Shown here piece after piece: positions 8,252 to 16,370 of a stretch of DNA of 64,000 nucleotides. Under the pieces are notes generated by a model. It had not been told where the DNA came from. It searched no databases and saw nothing but the letters and a program-made list of their open reading frames with translations. The translations under genes were made by a program, and so were the position numbers. The DNA is from Streptomyces luteolifulvus. GTDB lineage: Bacteria > Actinomycetota > Actinomycetes > Streptomycetales > Streptomycetaceae. How positions within the stretch are numbered: position 1 is the first letter of the stretch; each line of letters starts with the position of its first letter. Where the stretch lies: positions 372,001 to 436,000 of the forward strand of contig NZ_VZRB01000002.1 of NCBI RefSeq assembly GCF_008806595.1. Reading direction: 5' to 3'.

Positions 8252-8521
8252 TCAGTGGTCCGCGCAGCACGGTGTCGGATACGGGACCTCGAAGGGGACG
8301 AGTGTGCCGCCCGCGGCGGGCATGGCGGCCAGGACGAGTTCGCCGTTCTGCCACTGCGGGCGGACATGGTGTCCGGTCACCAGGCGGGTGTGCGGGCCGG
8401 GTCGGCCCGGTGAGCCGAGGACGGTCACCCGGCCGATCGCGGAGCGGGCGAGCAGCTCCGCGAAGGTGGTCGGCCGTGCGCAGGTCCCGGATCCCGGCGT
8501 CCACCGTGAGGACGTACGGTG
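8252..8521 (-). pseudogene. possible remnant or short ORF in frame after the PHP gene
   Basis: Directly after the stop of the PHP-domain gene, in the same frame, 89 sense codons run to TGA at 8252. The sequence reads like real protein (FAELLARSAIGRVTVLGSPG, VTGHHVRPQWQNGELVLAAM, then VPFEVPYPTPCCADH), with normal codon-position GC. There is no ATG. The only start candidate inside is GTG 8428, which would give 58 residues. It may be the 3' end of a lost gene or a small GTG-initiated gene. I do not recognise the family. Confidence 0.35.
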
Positions 8522-10237
8522 TCACGACGGCAGGACCCACACCGGGTTGGAGTAGAACCACAGGTCACGCCACGGGTCGGCGTCGCCGACGACGTCGATG
8601 GCCGGACCCGCCGGGTCGACCGCCGCGCCCATCGGGCCGACGCCGGACCGGTTGCCGTCGGTGCCGCGCAGACGGACGTACAGCGGGCGGTCGACGCGGC
8701 CGAGGTCGTAGGTGAGCCGGACCATGCCGGTGGACTTGTCGATCTCGTACGACTTCACGACCTTGGCCGTCGGCGCGGTGAACGTGTCCTTGTCCGCGAC
8801 CGGGCCGGTCACATCGCCCTGGATGACGTCCACCCGGGCCAGCTTCGGCACGAAGCCCGCCCAGTTGGCACCGCCCGCGAGCGCCACGTCCACGGTGAGC
8901 GTGACGTTCGTGCCGTTCTTGACGTGCAGGGCGCCGCCGAGCGTGGCCCAGCGGCTGCCGCCGGCGACACGGACGTCGAGGCCGCTGATCAGCCGGCCGT
9001 GGTCGACCCAGATGCGGCCGGCGCGGATGCCGTCCATGACGGCGGCGTACGAGAAACCGTCGGCACCGACGTGCGTACGGCTGTACTGGCCGGGCCAGTA
9101 GTCGCCCTGGGTGGTGTCGATCCGGCCGCCGTAGACCGGGTCCTCGTACCTGCCGTTGGCGTTGAAGTCGCCGCCCGGGCCGCGCACCGCGGTGTCGGCG
9201 TAGACCTGGTGGGAGTCGGAGTTGGCGGTGATCCACCAGGGCTTGCCCTCGGCGAGGAGGCTGTCCCACAGGCCGCCGACGGTGGCGGTCATCCAGTCGA
9301 AGCCGCCCCAGGTGCGGTAGCTCTCCAGCGGGTAGCCGGCGAAGGAGTTGGCGCCGGGGTTGTTGTCGTAGAAGCCGCGGGCGCGGGCGGGGCCGAGGGG
9401 CGCGGGCAGGCCGGAGGCCTGGTGGCCGGGCGCGCCCTCGAAGCCGACGGCGATCTGGCGGCCCGGGTCGGTCGCATCCCGCCAGGCACGGATCTCGTGC
9501 GGGGAGTCGACACCGCGCCGCGCCGGGTGGTTGGCGAGCATCAGGGCGTCCTTGACCTTGCGGCGGCGGACCTGTTCGTCGAGGAACGCGAGTCCGGCGA
9601 CGGCGAGGGCCTCGTTGGCGGGCGTGGAGTCGGAGGCGTTCTTCACGCTGCCGTCGTAGTCGGTCTCGAACTGCTTGAGGACGGAGACCTCGCCCCGGCC
9701 CGGGTGGACGAAGACGGTGCCGTGCTCGGCGCCGGGGATGTTCCACTCCAGGCCCTGGAAGACGAGGGTGTCCTCGTATGCGGCCCGGGCCTCCTTGATG
9801 TCCGGGTTGACCTTGCCCACGCCGATCTTGGCGTGGGTCGCGCTGCCGTGGTCGGTGATGACCAGCCAGTCCATGCCGTGCCGGGCGCCCTGGCGGACCT
9901 GGTCGACGACGCGGTACTTGCCGTCGCTGCTGTACTGCGTGTGGATGTGGTGGTCACCGGCCAGCCAGAGAAAGCCGCCCGTGCGGCGGCCGCCGGTGGT
10001 GGCGGTGGTGGCGGCGTACGCCGGGGACGCCGCGGTCTGGCCGAGGACGCTCCCGGCGGCCACGCCCGCGCCGAGGAGCCCCGCGCGGCGCAGCAGCGAG
10101 CGGCGCGACTGCTGCTCGGGGGTCAGGTCCTCGTCGGGCACGGAGGTGTCGAAGGCGGCGGGCAGCGCGGAGGCCGTCCCGTGGTCGTGCTCGTGGTCGT
10201 GCTGTTGGCCATGTCCGTGGTGGTGACCGTGCCCCAT
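8522..10237 (-). CDS. Tat-exported PHP-domain metal-dependent phosphoesterase-like protein
   Basis: A 571-residue protein starting at an ATG behind a strong AGGAGG. The first 20 residues are a His/Gly/Asp-rich metal-binding-like tract (MGHGHHHGHG), followed at about residue 43 by a twin-arginine signal (SRRSLLRRAGLLGAGVAAG) with an AYA-A cleavage site. The mature part opens with a PHP domain: DHHIHTQYSSDG, then LVITDHGS, FQGLEWNIPG, ANHPAR and ANSDSH give the His/Asp/Glu metal ligands of the family. A C-terminal beta domain ends the protein. PHP proteins cleave phosphoesters with two or three metal ions, and export suggests extracellular phosphate or nucleotide scavenging. A His tract before a Tat signal would stay cytoplasmic until export and might be removed with it. 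Confidence 0.85.
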   Translation of the reverse strand: MGHGHHHGHGQQHDHEHDHGTASALPAAFDTSVPDEDLTPEQQSRRSLLRRAGLLGAGVAAGSVLGQTAASPAYAATTATTGGRRTGGFLWLAGDHHIHTQYSSDGKYRVVDQVRQGARHGMDWLVITDHGSATHAKIGVGKVNPDIKEARAAYEDTLVFQGLEWNIPGAEHGTVFVHPGRGEVSVLKQFETDYDGSVKNASDSTPANEALAVAGLAFLDEQVRRRKVKDALMLANHPARRGVDSPHEIRAWRDATDPGRQIAVGFEGAPGHQASGLPAPLGPARARGFYDNNPGANSFAGYPLESYRTWGGFDWMTATVGGLWDSLLAEGKPWWITANSDSHQVYADTAVRGPGGDFNANGRYEDPVYGGRIDTTQGDYWPGQYSRTHVGADGFSYAAVMDGIRAGRIWVDHGRLISGLDVRVAGGSRWATLGGALHVKNGTNVTLTVDVALAGGANWAGFVPKLARVDVIQGDVTGPVADKDTFTAPTAKVVKSYEIDKSTGMVRLTYDLGRVDRPLYVRLRGTDGNRSGVGPMGAAVDPAGPAIDVVGDADPWRDLWFYSNPVWVLPS

Positions 10238-10257
10238 GATCCGCCTCCTGGATGCCG

Positions 10258-10322
10258 CTGCCGTCCGCGACTGCCTTCTGTCGCTGCTTTCTGCCGCTGT
10301 CTTCAGCCGCTGTCTTCTGTCT
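10258..10322. repeat. short CTGC/TTC repeats upstream of the PHP gene
   Basis: About 65 bases contain four imperfect copies of an 11-16 base unit built on GCTGYCTTCTGTC or GCTGTCTTCAGCC, just upstream of the PHP-domain start on the minus strand. The rest of the 214-base gap between this gene and the HATPase gene shows no ORF with a start signal. Confidence 0.45.
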
Positions 10323-10451
10323 GCGCCACAGCGCCGCGTGTGGAGGATCGAGGCGGAAGGTGAACAGGGATCAGCCGGGGAGTGAGCACCGGATGCCCCG
10401 GACACGGCAGCTCGGCTCGTCGCGCACTGCTTCCCCAACTCCCCTTTGACG

Positions 10452-10919
10452 TCACACTGGTTGACGCGACCCCTGAGCAATGAAGCACGCCGCAGACAGC
10501 GGGACCTCCGCCCAGACGGTCTTGTGCATCCCGTCCGGGCGGAGGTCCACACCCCATTCCCGCGACAGCGCCTCCACCAGCAGCAGCCCGCGTCCGCCCT
10601 CGTCCGGCTCCGACGCGCGCACGGGCAGCCGGTCCACGCGCGCGTCCAGCACCTCCACGCGCACGACGTCCCCGCACAGCACCAGCCGTACGCGGAAGCT
10701 GCGCCCCCGCACCCGCCCGTGCCGTACGGCGTTCGCGGCGAGCTCCGCGACGACGAGGGTGACGGTCTCGTTCGCGTCGCAGCCGTAGGCGTACCCCCAC
10801 ACGTCCATCCGGTTGGTGACGAGCCTGCGTGCGAGACGCGCGCCACGCGGGGTCGCACTGAACAGCTGGGTGAAGGTGCTGACAGCGGTGGGGGGTTGGA
10901 CCCGAGTGTCTCCTTGCAT
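10452..10919 (-). CDS. RsbW-like ATP-binding regulator (HATPase_c)
   Basis: A 155-residue single-domain GHKL ATPase: the N-box ELAANAVRHGRV, an acidic GDVVRVEVLDAR strand and the G-box GGRGLLLVEALS are all present. Such proteins in Streptomyces resemble anti-sigma factor kinases and commonly sit next to an XRE regulator plus a DUF397 protein, exactly as here, divergently transcribed. The 113-base gap between the two divergent starts carries a prominent inverted repeat. A role as an anti-sigma or phosphorylation partner is inferred from the family; its target is unknown. Confidence 0.85.
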   Translation of the reverse strand: MQGDTRVQPPTAVSTFTQLFSATPRGARLARRLVTNRMDVWGYAYGCDANETVTLVVAELAANAVRHGRVRGRSFRVRLVLCGDVVRVEVLDARVDRLPVRASEPDEGGRGLLLVEALSREWGVDLRPDGMHKTVWAEVPLSAACFIAQGSRQPV

Positions 10920-10961
10920 GGGTCAACGGTCCCGGGAGACAAGGGAGTAGCCCAGCTGCGA

Positions 10962-10989
10962 AACTCGTACGCTGCGAGTTGTACGAGTT
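10962..10989. promoter_or_regulatory. inverted-repeat operator between HATPase and XRE genes
   Basis: AACTCGTAC (10962-10970) and GTACGAGTT (10981-10989) form a perfect 9-base inverted repeat, and a third half-site CGAGTT (10975-10980) sits between them, giving two overlapping dyads of AACTCG/CGAGTT. It is centred in the divergent promoter region of the HATPase and XRE genes. A likely role is autoregulation by the XRE protein, which is an inference. Confidence 0.65.
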
Positions 10990-11032
10990 ACGGAGTGGAC
11001 AGTGTGCGTCACATTCCGTGACCATGATTCCT

Positions 11033-11878
11033 ATGGCCGACAGCACCCTCAGCATCGAGCACCACACGAACGAGCCGGAGCCCTCCGACACTCTGAAGTC
11101 GTTCGGGGCCGTGCACAAGGCTTTCCGCAAGCGGGCCGGCTACACGCAGGAGGAGTACGCGCCCCTGGTCCAGTACCAGCCGGGCACGGTCGCCTCCATC
11201 GAACAGGGCCGCCGCTTCCCACCGCGCGTCTTCGTCGAGCGCGCGGAACAGGTCCTGGACGCGTTCGGCGCGCTGAGGGCGGCATACAAGCACGTCAGCC
11301 GGGAGAAGAGGCTGGCGTCCTGGTTCCGGCAGTGGGCGGAGCTGGAGGAGCAGGCGATCAGTCTGTATACGTACGAGAACCGGCTGGTGCCGGGGCTGTT
11401 GCAGACAGAGGGTCACGCGCTGACCCTCTTCCGGGAGCGCGTGCCGACTCTCACAGACTCGGAAGTCGAAGCCAAGATCACGGCTCGGATGCAACGCCAG
11501 TCCCTGTTCGAGGAACGGCCCCACACGGCTTTCAGCTTCATCATCGAAGAGCACGTTCTACGACGGGAGACCGGCGGGGCAGAGGTCATGCGTGGGCAGA
11601 TCGAGCACATCTTGGAGATCACGGAACCGCGCCACGTAGAACTCCAGGTGATGCCGATGGAGCGCGGCGTCCACGCGGGAGTCGCGGGCCCCATCCAGTT
11701 GTTGGAGACCCCGGAGAACGAGTGGTTCGCGTATTGCGAGGCGCAGCTTAGCGGTCAGTTCATCGTCAGCCCGAAATCAATCAGTGTGCTGCACATGCGC
11801 TATGCGAAACTGCGCTCACAGGCTCTTCCCCCGAGAGACTCCCGGAGCCTGCTGGAGCGGATGCGAGGAGCGCTATGA
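11033..11878 (+). CDS. XRE-family regulator with DUF5753 (Scr1-type) domain
   Basis: A 281-residue protein. Residues about 20-75 form a helix-turn-helix (FGAVHKAFRKRAGYTQEEYA, then QPGTVASIEQGRRFPP), and residues about 95-275 form the DUF5753 domain with its typical RQWAELEEQA, YENRLVPGLLQTEGHA and HVELQVMPM segments. The ATG at 11033 was chosen because it starts the conserved region; ATG 11024 is also in frame. The stop overlaps the following DUF397 gene as ATGA. These XRE/DUF397 pairs are multiplied in Streptomyces and several influence development and antibiotic production. DUF397 partners behave as small cognate ligands. Confidence 0.92.
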   Translation: MADSTLSIEHHTNEPEPSDTLKSFGAVHKAFRKRAGYTQEEYAPLVQYQPGTVASIEQGRRFPPRVFVERAEQVLDAFGALRAAYKHVSREKRLASWFRQWAELEEQAISLYTYENRLVPGLLQTEGHALTLFRERVPTLTDSEVEAKITARMQRQSLFEERPHTAFSFIIEEHVLRRETGGAEVMRGQIEHILEITEPRHVELQVMPMERGVHAGVAGPIQLLETPENEWFAYCEAQLSGQFIVSPKSISVLHMRYAKLRSQALPPRDSRSLLERMRGAL

Positions 11879-12126
11879 GCACCACCGAACTGGCATGGTT
11901 CAAAAGCAGCTACAGCAGCAGCGGTGACGGCGACTGCATCGAAGTGGCCCTGACCTGGCGCAAGTCGACGTACAGCAGCGGCAGTTCCGGCGACTGCATC
12001 GAGGTAGCCACCTGCCCCACCACCATCCACGTCCGCGACTCAAAGAACACGACCGGCCCTCAGCTCGCCCTCTCTCCCACCACCTGGACGGAGTTCGTCG
12101 AGTTCGCGGCTCGTGGCCACGCCTGA
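11875..12126 (+). CDS. DUF397 small protein, cognate of the XRE regulator
   Basis: An 83-residue protein overlapping the XRE stop by four bases. It shows two tandem copies of the DUF397 head (AWFKSSYSSSGDGDCIEVA and TWRKSTYSSGSSGDCIEVA), then the usual VRDSKNTTGPQLALSP segment and a C-terminal W-EFVEFA helix. The family includes BldB-like and antitoxin-like partners of DUF5753 XRE proteins. Its last 87 bases overlap the 3' end of the DUF817 gene on the other strand. Confidence 0.88.
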   Translation: MSTTELAWFKSSYSSSGDGDCIEVALTWRKSTYSSGSSGDCIEVATCPTTIHVRDSKNTTGPQLALSPTTWTEFVEFAARGHA

Positions 12127-12888
12127 GTCCAGCCTTCCGCAGATGACGAAGGTGATGCTGATCAGCAGCGCCCAGGAAACCCACTTGGACACCGACACCG
12201 GTTCCCAGCCGTGGAGTTGGTACGGGTAGCTCCAGGCCCCGAGATACGTGGCGATGTTCTCGGCCAGCCACAGGAAGAAACCGATCAGCGCGAAGGACAC
12301 CGCCAGCGGCAACCGGTACCGCCGTTCACCGATCACGAAGTGGACCCACGACCCCGTGGTCACCACCAGCAGCAGACCGCCCAGCAGCCAGCGCAGGTCG
12401 GGCAGCCAGTGGTGGCTGAGGAAGTTCACATACAGGAGGACGGCCAGCACGGCGGTGCCGCGCGCCCGGTAGCCGGTGAGGGTGAGGTCGAGCAGCCGCC
12501 AGGCGCGGCAGACGTAACTGCCGACAGCGGCGTACATGAAACCGCCGTACAGCGGCACACCGGCGACCTTGGTGAGGGCCGGCTCGGGATAGGTCCACGA
12601 ACCGACGTGCACTTTCACGAGTTCGAAGGCGAGCCCCAGGATGTGACAGACGGCCACAACGGCCACCTCCCGTCGGCTTTCCCATCCCAGCAGGCGACCG
12701 ACGCCGGTGAGCAGAATCCCGTATACAAGCAACAGGTCATAGCGAGCCACCGGCAGCGGCGGGAGGAGAGTGGACGCTGCCATGCCGCCGAGCAGCGCGA
12801 CCGCGAACGCGCAGCTGCGTGCCTGCAGCCACCCGAACCACGCCAACTGCCGGATGAAGACGCCCGCTCCCCGCGTGATCGTGTGCAT
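12040..12888 (-). CDS. DUF817 multi-pass membrane protein
   Basis: A 282-residue protein with about eight hydrophobic segments and the family landmarks CHILGLAFELVKVHVGSWTYPEPA (split here by position: residues about 86-108), GVPLYGGFMYAAVGSYVCRA, NFLSHHWLPDLRW and LAENIATYLGAWSYP. DUF817 proteins are uncharacterised integral membrane proteins. The C-terminal hydrophilic tail (about 25 residues) is encoded in the antisense of the DUF397 gene, an unusual convergent overlap that suggests the tail is dispensable or that the natural stop was lost. Confidence 0.85.
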   Translation of the reverse strand: MHTITRGAGVFIRQLAWFGWLQARSCAFAVALLGGMAASTLLPPLPVARYDLLLVYGILLTGVGRLLGWESRREVAVVAVCHILGLAFELVKVHVGSWTYPEPALTKVAGVPLYGGFMYAAVGSYVCRAWRLLDLTLTGYRARGTAVLAVLLYVNFLSHHWLPDLRWLLGGLLLVVTTGSWVHFVIGERRYRLPLAVSFALIGFFLWLAENIATYLGAWSYPYQLHGWEPVSVSKWVSWALLISITFVICGRLDSGVATSRELDELRPGGGREGELRAGRVL

Positions 12889-13029
12889 GTCCCTCTAGAT
12901 CGATCCGGCAGCGACAACGGTTGCAGCGGCACGCCAACCTGTGGGTACCAGCTTTGTCCCTGGATACCCTAGGTCCGCGACCCGGCGGATCGCCTTGTGC
13001 GGGGTGCCGAACCGTGCGTACCGGAGAGC

Positions 13030-13398
13030 TCAGTCCCGCCGCTCGCCCGCGCTGCGCTCCACGCAGAACTCGTTGCCCTCCGGGTCGGCCAGTACCGCCC
13101 AGCCCGTGCCGTCCGGGTTGCGGCGGTCGTCGATCAGGCGGGCGCCGAGTGCGAGCAGACGCTCGACCTCCTCGTCACGGGTGCGATCCTGCGGCTGAAG
13201 GTCCAGATGCAGGCGGTTCTTGGTGGTCTTGGCCTCCGGCACGGTGACGAACAGCAGGCCGGCGGCCTCGATCAGCGCCTCCGGGTCGCCCGGCTGGTCC
13301 TCCTCGTGCAGGGGCCGGCCGAGGGCCTGGGACCAGAAGCTGCCGAGGGCGTAGGCGTCGGCGCAGTCGATCGTCACATGACGGATGGCGGAGGTCAT
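13030..13398 (-). CDS. VOC (glyoxalase-like) family protein
   Basis: A 122-residue single VOC module of the glyoxalase_6 type: AIRHVTIDCADAYALGSFWS opens the first beta-alpha-beta-beta-beta unit, KNRLHLDLQ the second, and it ends GWAVLADPEGNEFCVE, the family signature with the metal-ligand glutamate. Such proteins are often resistance or isomerase-type enzymes, but no substrate can be assigned. The ATG follows a weak GGAATGAC-type site. Confidence 0.88.
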   Translation of the reverse strand: MTSAIRHVTIDCADAYALGSFWSQALGRPLHEEDQPGDPEALIEAAGLLFVTVPEAKTTKNRLHLDLQPQDRTRDEEVERLLALGARLIDDRRNPDGTGWAVLADPEGNEFCVERSAGERRD

Positions 13399-13475
13399 GC
13401 GCGGGATTGTTGTGCACGGTCGAGAAACGGGGCAACGCGCGGGGAAACCTTTCCGCCACCGGCGGCCACTCAGCC

Positions 13476-13535
13476 CGGCGACCGGCGACTGACCACTGGC
13501 GACTGTCGACCGGCGACCGGCGACCGGCGACCGGC
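13476..13535. repeat. tandem CGGCGAC/CGACTG short repeats
   Basis: Between two minus-strand genes lie at least seven imperfect copies of a 7-base CGGCGAC unit, including four consecutive CGGCGAC copies near 13510-13531 with interspersed CGACTG. It lies just after the stop of the NB-ARC regulator on its downstream side. It is related in composition to the repeat tract at 5204-5345. Confidence 0.5.
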
Positions 13536-13556
13536 TCAAGTCGACAGCAGACCTGA

Positions 13557-16049
13557 TCAACTCGCCGGGCGGTGCCCGCCTTCCTCCAGGAAGCCGAGTT
13601 CGGCGGCGGCTTCGGCCTGGCGGGGGCTGTTCATGGCGGCGAGGGCGGCCTGGGCGGTGGCCAGGACGCGCCGGGCTTCCGGGTCGCGGGCCAGGGTGCG
13701 CAGGACGATGCCGAGGTCCAGGCGGGCCGGTTCGGTCCAGGCCGTCATCCGCGCGGACTCGAAGTAGGCCAGGGCCTGCCGCAGGGGTGCCTCCGCTTCG
13801 GCGGGGCGGCCCAGGGCCGCGAGGTCGTTGCCTATCTGCTGGCGGGCGCTGGCCAGGTACATCTCGACGAGATCGGGCTGCCCCGGTATCCCGGCGAGGC
13901 AGACCGCCTCGATGCGCCGGTGGATGGCGAGAGCCTCCTCGGCGTGTCCGTACTGGCGCAGGTTGTGCCCCATGGCGTTCAGCACGGTCAGTTCGGCCAG
14001 GCGGGCCTGCCCGCAGGATTCGGCGCGCAGGCGCGCGGCCGCCTCCCGGAACCGGGCGAGGGACTCCTCGGTCCTGCCGATACGGTGCAGGGCCGCCGCA
14101 CCGTATCCGAGGGCCCAGCCGGTCTGGAGGCCGTCGCCGAGCTCGCGCGCCACCGCCAGCGCCTCGTCGGCGACGGCCAGGGCACCGGCGTGGTCGTGCA
14201 GGCAGAGACTGTGCGCCCAGGCCAGGAAGTTGAGCTGTACGGCCTCGTCCTGCCGGCTGCCCAGGGCGCGGGCCGACTCCACGGCCAGCCGGAAGACCTC
14301 CGCCCACTCCTCCCAGTGCTGGGTGAGGTCGGAGAACCAGTGCATGGCCCGGGCCGTGTCGATGACCTGCCGGTGCCGTCCGGTTTCCGCGGCCCTTCGC
14401 AGCGCGGCCAGCCATTGGTCGCGCTCCGCCTCCAGCCAGACGCGGGCTGCCGCCCGCCCGACGGGTGCGGTGGCCGGGTCGGGATCCGTACCGGGTGTCT
14501 CCTCGTGCCGGTCGGCGTCGAAGCGCAGGGCAGCGGCGGTGGCCCGGCCGAGCAACCAGTCCGCGGTCCGGTCCAGCGCTGCGGCCCGGCGCCCGGAGCC
14601 GTCCTCCGCGGCCAGCCGTTCCGCGGCGAACAGCCTCAACAGGTCGTGGAACCGGTAGCGTTCGGCGCGCGGATCGGGCTGGAACAGTCCCGCGTCCACC
14701 AGTTCCTCCGCGCCCGCGGCGGCCGCGGCCGTCGGCAGGTCCGCCAGCAGCCCGAGGGTCTCGGGGCCGAAACCGGGAGCGGCGGCCAGGGCCGCCCGGC
14801 GGAACAACCGTCTCGACTCCGGCTTCAGACGCTCGTACGACAGCGCGAAGGCCGCTCGCACCTTCAGCCCGCCGGCCTGCAGGCCGTCCAGCCGCTGCCC
14901 CTCGGCCGCCAGCCGGGCGGCCAGCTTCCCGAGCCGCTCGCCGGGGCGGGCGGCCAGCCGCTGCCCGGCGATCCGGACGGCGAGCGGCAGGCACCCGCAG
15001 AGGTCCGCGAGGTCACGGGCTGCCTGTGCCTCGGCGCGTACCCGCTCCGGACCGAGGATCCGGGTCAGCAGTTCCACCGCCTCCTCCCGGCGCAGCGGGG
15101 GCAGGTGCGTACGGTGCACCGCCGAGAGCCCGGCCAGGCTGTGCCGGCTGGTGACCAGGGTGAGGGTGTGGCCCGTGCCGGGGAGCAGCGGGTGGACCTG
15201 CTCCTCGTGCACGGCGTTGTCCAGCAGGAGCAGCACCCGGCGGTCCGCCAGCACCGAGCGCAACAGCCCCGCCCGGTCCTGCGTGCCGGCGGGCACGGAC
15301 CGGTCGGGGACGCCGAGCGCCCGCAGCAGCCGGCCCAGCGCCTCCCGGGGAGTCACCGGCTCCGGGTCCATGCCGCGCAGGTCGAGGGCGTACTGCCCGT
15401 CCGGGAAGTACGGGGCCAGCCGGTGTGCGGCGTGTACGGCTAAGGAGGTCTTCCCGAGCCCGGGCTGACCCGTCATCACACTGACCGGCGGCCGCACCGG
15501 ATCGAGCCCTTCGGCGAGGGCGCGCAGCGCGTCGAGGGCTGGGCCGCGGGCGGTGAAGTCACCGAGGTCGCGGGGGAGAGCCAAGGGATGGTGGACGGGA
15601 GCGGACGCAGGCGCGGTCACGCTTGCGGCTGTGGGTGAGGGTGGGGGTGGGGGTGAGGTGGCGCCCGAGGCGTCGTCAAGGGGAGTGCCGGGGCCGGTCG
15701 TTGGGGCGGACTGCGCGGGATGCGTACGGGGCCGGGGGCGGGGTCGGCCCGGGCGGGCCGCGGCCTCCAGCGCGGCGGCGCCGGCGGGGTCCAGGCCGAG
15801 CCCGTCCGCGAGGGCCTGCACGGTGCGGCGCTGCGGGCCGCGGGTCCGGGCGCGCTCCAGGTCGGCGAGGGCGCGAACGCTCACCCCCGAGGCGTGGGCG
15901 AGCTCCTCCTGGCTGAGCCCGGCCCGCGCGCGCAGTTCCAGGAGGAGCCCGGCGAACGTCCCGGTGGTGGGGCCGGACCCGACACCGGCGTCGGGATCGC
16001 CGCCGTCGCCCAGGCCCTCGGTGTCGGTCGTGCCCGTGTCCGCGGCCAT
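13557..16049 (-). CDS. XRE-NB-ARC-TPR STAND regulator with a TTA codon
   Basis: An 830-residue STAND NTPase. An XRE helix-turn-helix occupies residues about 31-90 (FAGLLLELRARAGLSQEELA, SGVSVRALADLERART), followed by a Pro/Ala-rich linker. The NB-ARC domain starts near residue 170: P-loop TGQPGLGKTSLAVHAA, Walker B RRVLLLLDNAVHEEQV, the sensor TLVTSRHSLAGLS and the GCLPLAVRIAG motif. An ARC2-like winged helix (FALSYERLKPESRRLFRRAA) and HDLLRLFAAERL precede about seven C-terminal TPRs. Codon 203 (15443-15441), the Leu right after the P-loop KTS, is TTA, so translation should need the bldA tRNA. AfsR-like regulators of secondary metabolism and STAND immune sensors share this plan; which it is cannot be read from sequence. 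Confidence 0.9.
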   Translation of the reverse strand: MAADTGTTDTEGLGDGGDPDAGVGSGPTTGTFAGLLLELRARAGLSQEELAHASGVSVRALADLERARTRGPQRRTVQALADGLGLDPAGAAALEAAARPGRPRPRPRTHPAQSAPTTGPGTPLDDASGATSPPPPPSPTAASVTAPASAPVHHPLALPRDLGDFTARGPALDALRALAEGLDPVRPPVSVMTGQPGLGKTSLAVHAAHRLAPYFPDGQYALDLRGMDPEPVTPREALGRLLRALGVPDRSVPAGTQDRAGLLRSVLADRRVLLLLDNAVHEEQVHPLLPGTGHTLTLVTSRHSLAGLSAVHRTHLPPLRREEAVELLTRILGPERVRAEAQAARDLADLCGCLPLAVRIAGQRLAARPGERLGKLAARLAAEGQRLDGLQAGGLKVRAAFALSYERLKPESRRLFRRAALAAAPGFGPETLGLLADLPTAAAAAGAEELVDAGLFQPDPRAERYRFHDLLRLFAAERLAAEDGSGRRAAALDRTADWLLGRATAAALRFDADRHEETPGTDPDPATAPVGRAAARVWLEAERDQWLAALRRAAETGRHRQVIDTARAMHWFSDLTQHWEEWAEVFRLAVESARALGSRQDEAVQLNFLAWAHSLCLHDHAGALAVADEALAVARELGDGLQTGWALGYGAAALHRIGRTEESLARFREAAARLRAESCGQARLAELTVLNAMGHNLRQYGHAEEALAIHRRIEAVCLAGIPGQPDLVEMYLASARQQIGNDLAALGRPAEAEAPLRQALAYFESARMTAWTEPARLDLGIVLRTLARDPEARRVLATAQAALAAMNSPRQAEAAAELGFLEEGGHRPAS

Positions 16050-16370
16050 GATTCGGCTCCCCCGGTCGGCATGGATCAGCCTGGTGAGCTGCTTCCGGCA
16101 GAAGTATGCCGGTCGACATTCCTGCCGGTGGAACCGCCTGGAACGGCATCGTCGGCCGTGGTCGACTTGTGGCCCGGCGACGCGGCGCCTTGAGCGGGGG
16201 AATGAGCAGGGGAATCCAGACAGGAGGTCCGTCGGGTGCGCGTGCCCGACGGGCTCGCGGCTGCCGCCTCGCCGCCTGACCGCCCCGCGTACGGGCAGTT
16301 GTCACGGGCACCGGACCGGGTGCCCGCCACCGTACGGCGGGGAGCGAACAGACCATTGAGGGGAACACAC
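16050..16370. other. divergent intergenic region, STAND regulator / PIG-L
   Basis: The 321-base gap carries promoters in both directions. A TGCCGGTCGAC and CTGCCGGTGGA direct repeat lies near 16109-16136, but I see no convincing -35/-10 pair, operator or RNA gene. The open frames here have no ribosome site and look like composition noise. Confidence 0.4.

Noticed and set aside
8519..10363. A 614-codon plus-strand frame over the PHP gene
   Set aside because: Val/Gly-rich composition noise opposite a Tat-exported protein with clear metal motifs and ribosome site.
10979..11032. GTG start giving an 18-residue longer XRE protein
   Set aside because: It would begin inside the inverted-repeat operator and lacks a ribosome site.
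14465..15154. An Arg/Pro-rich plus-strand frame over the NB-ARC gene
   Set aside because: It is a shadow of the STAND gene and has no homologous features.
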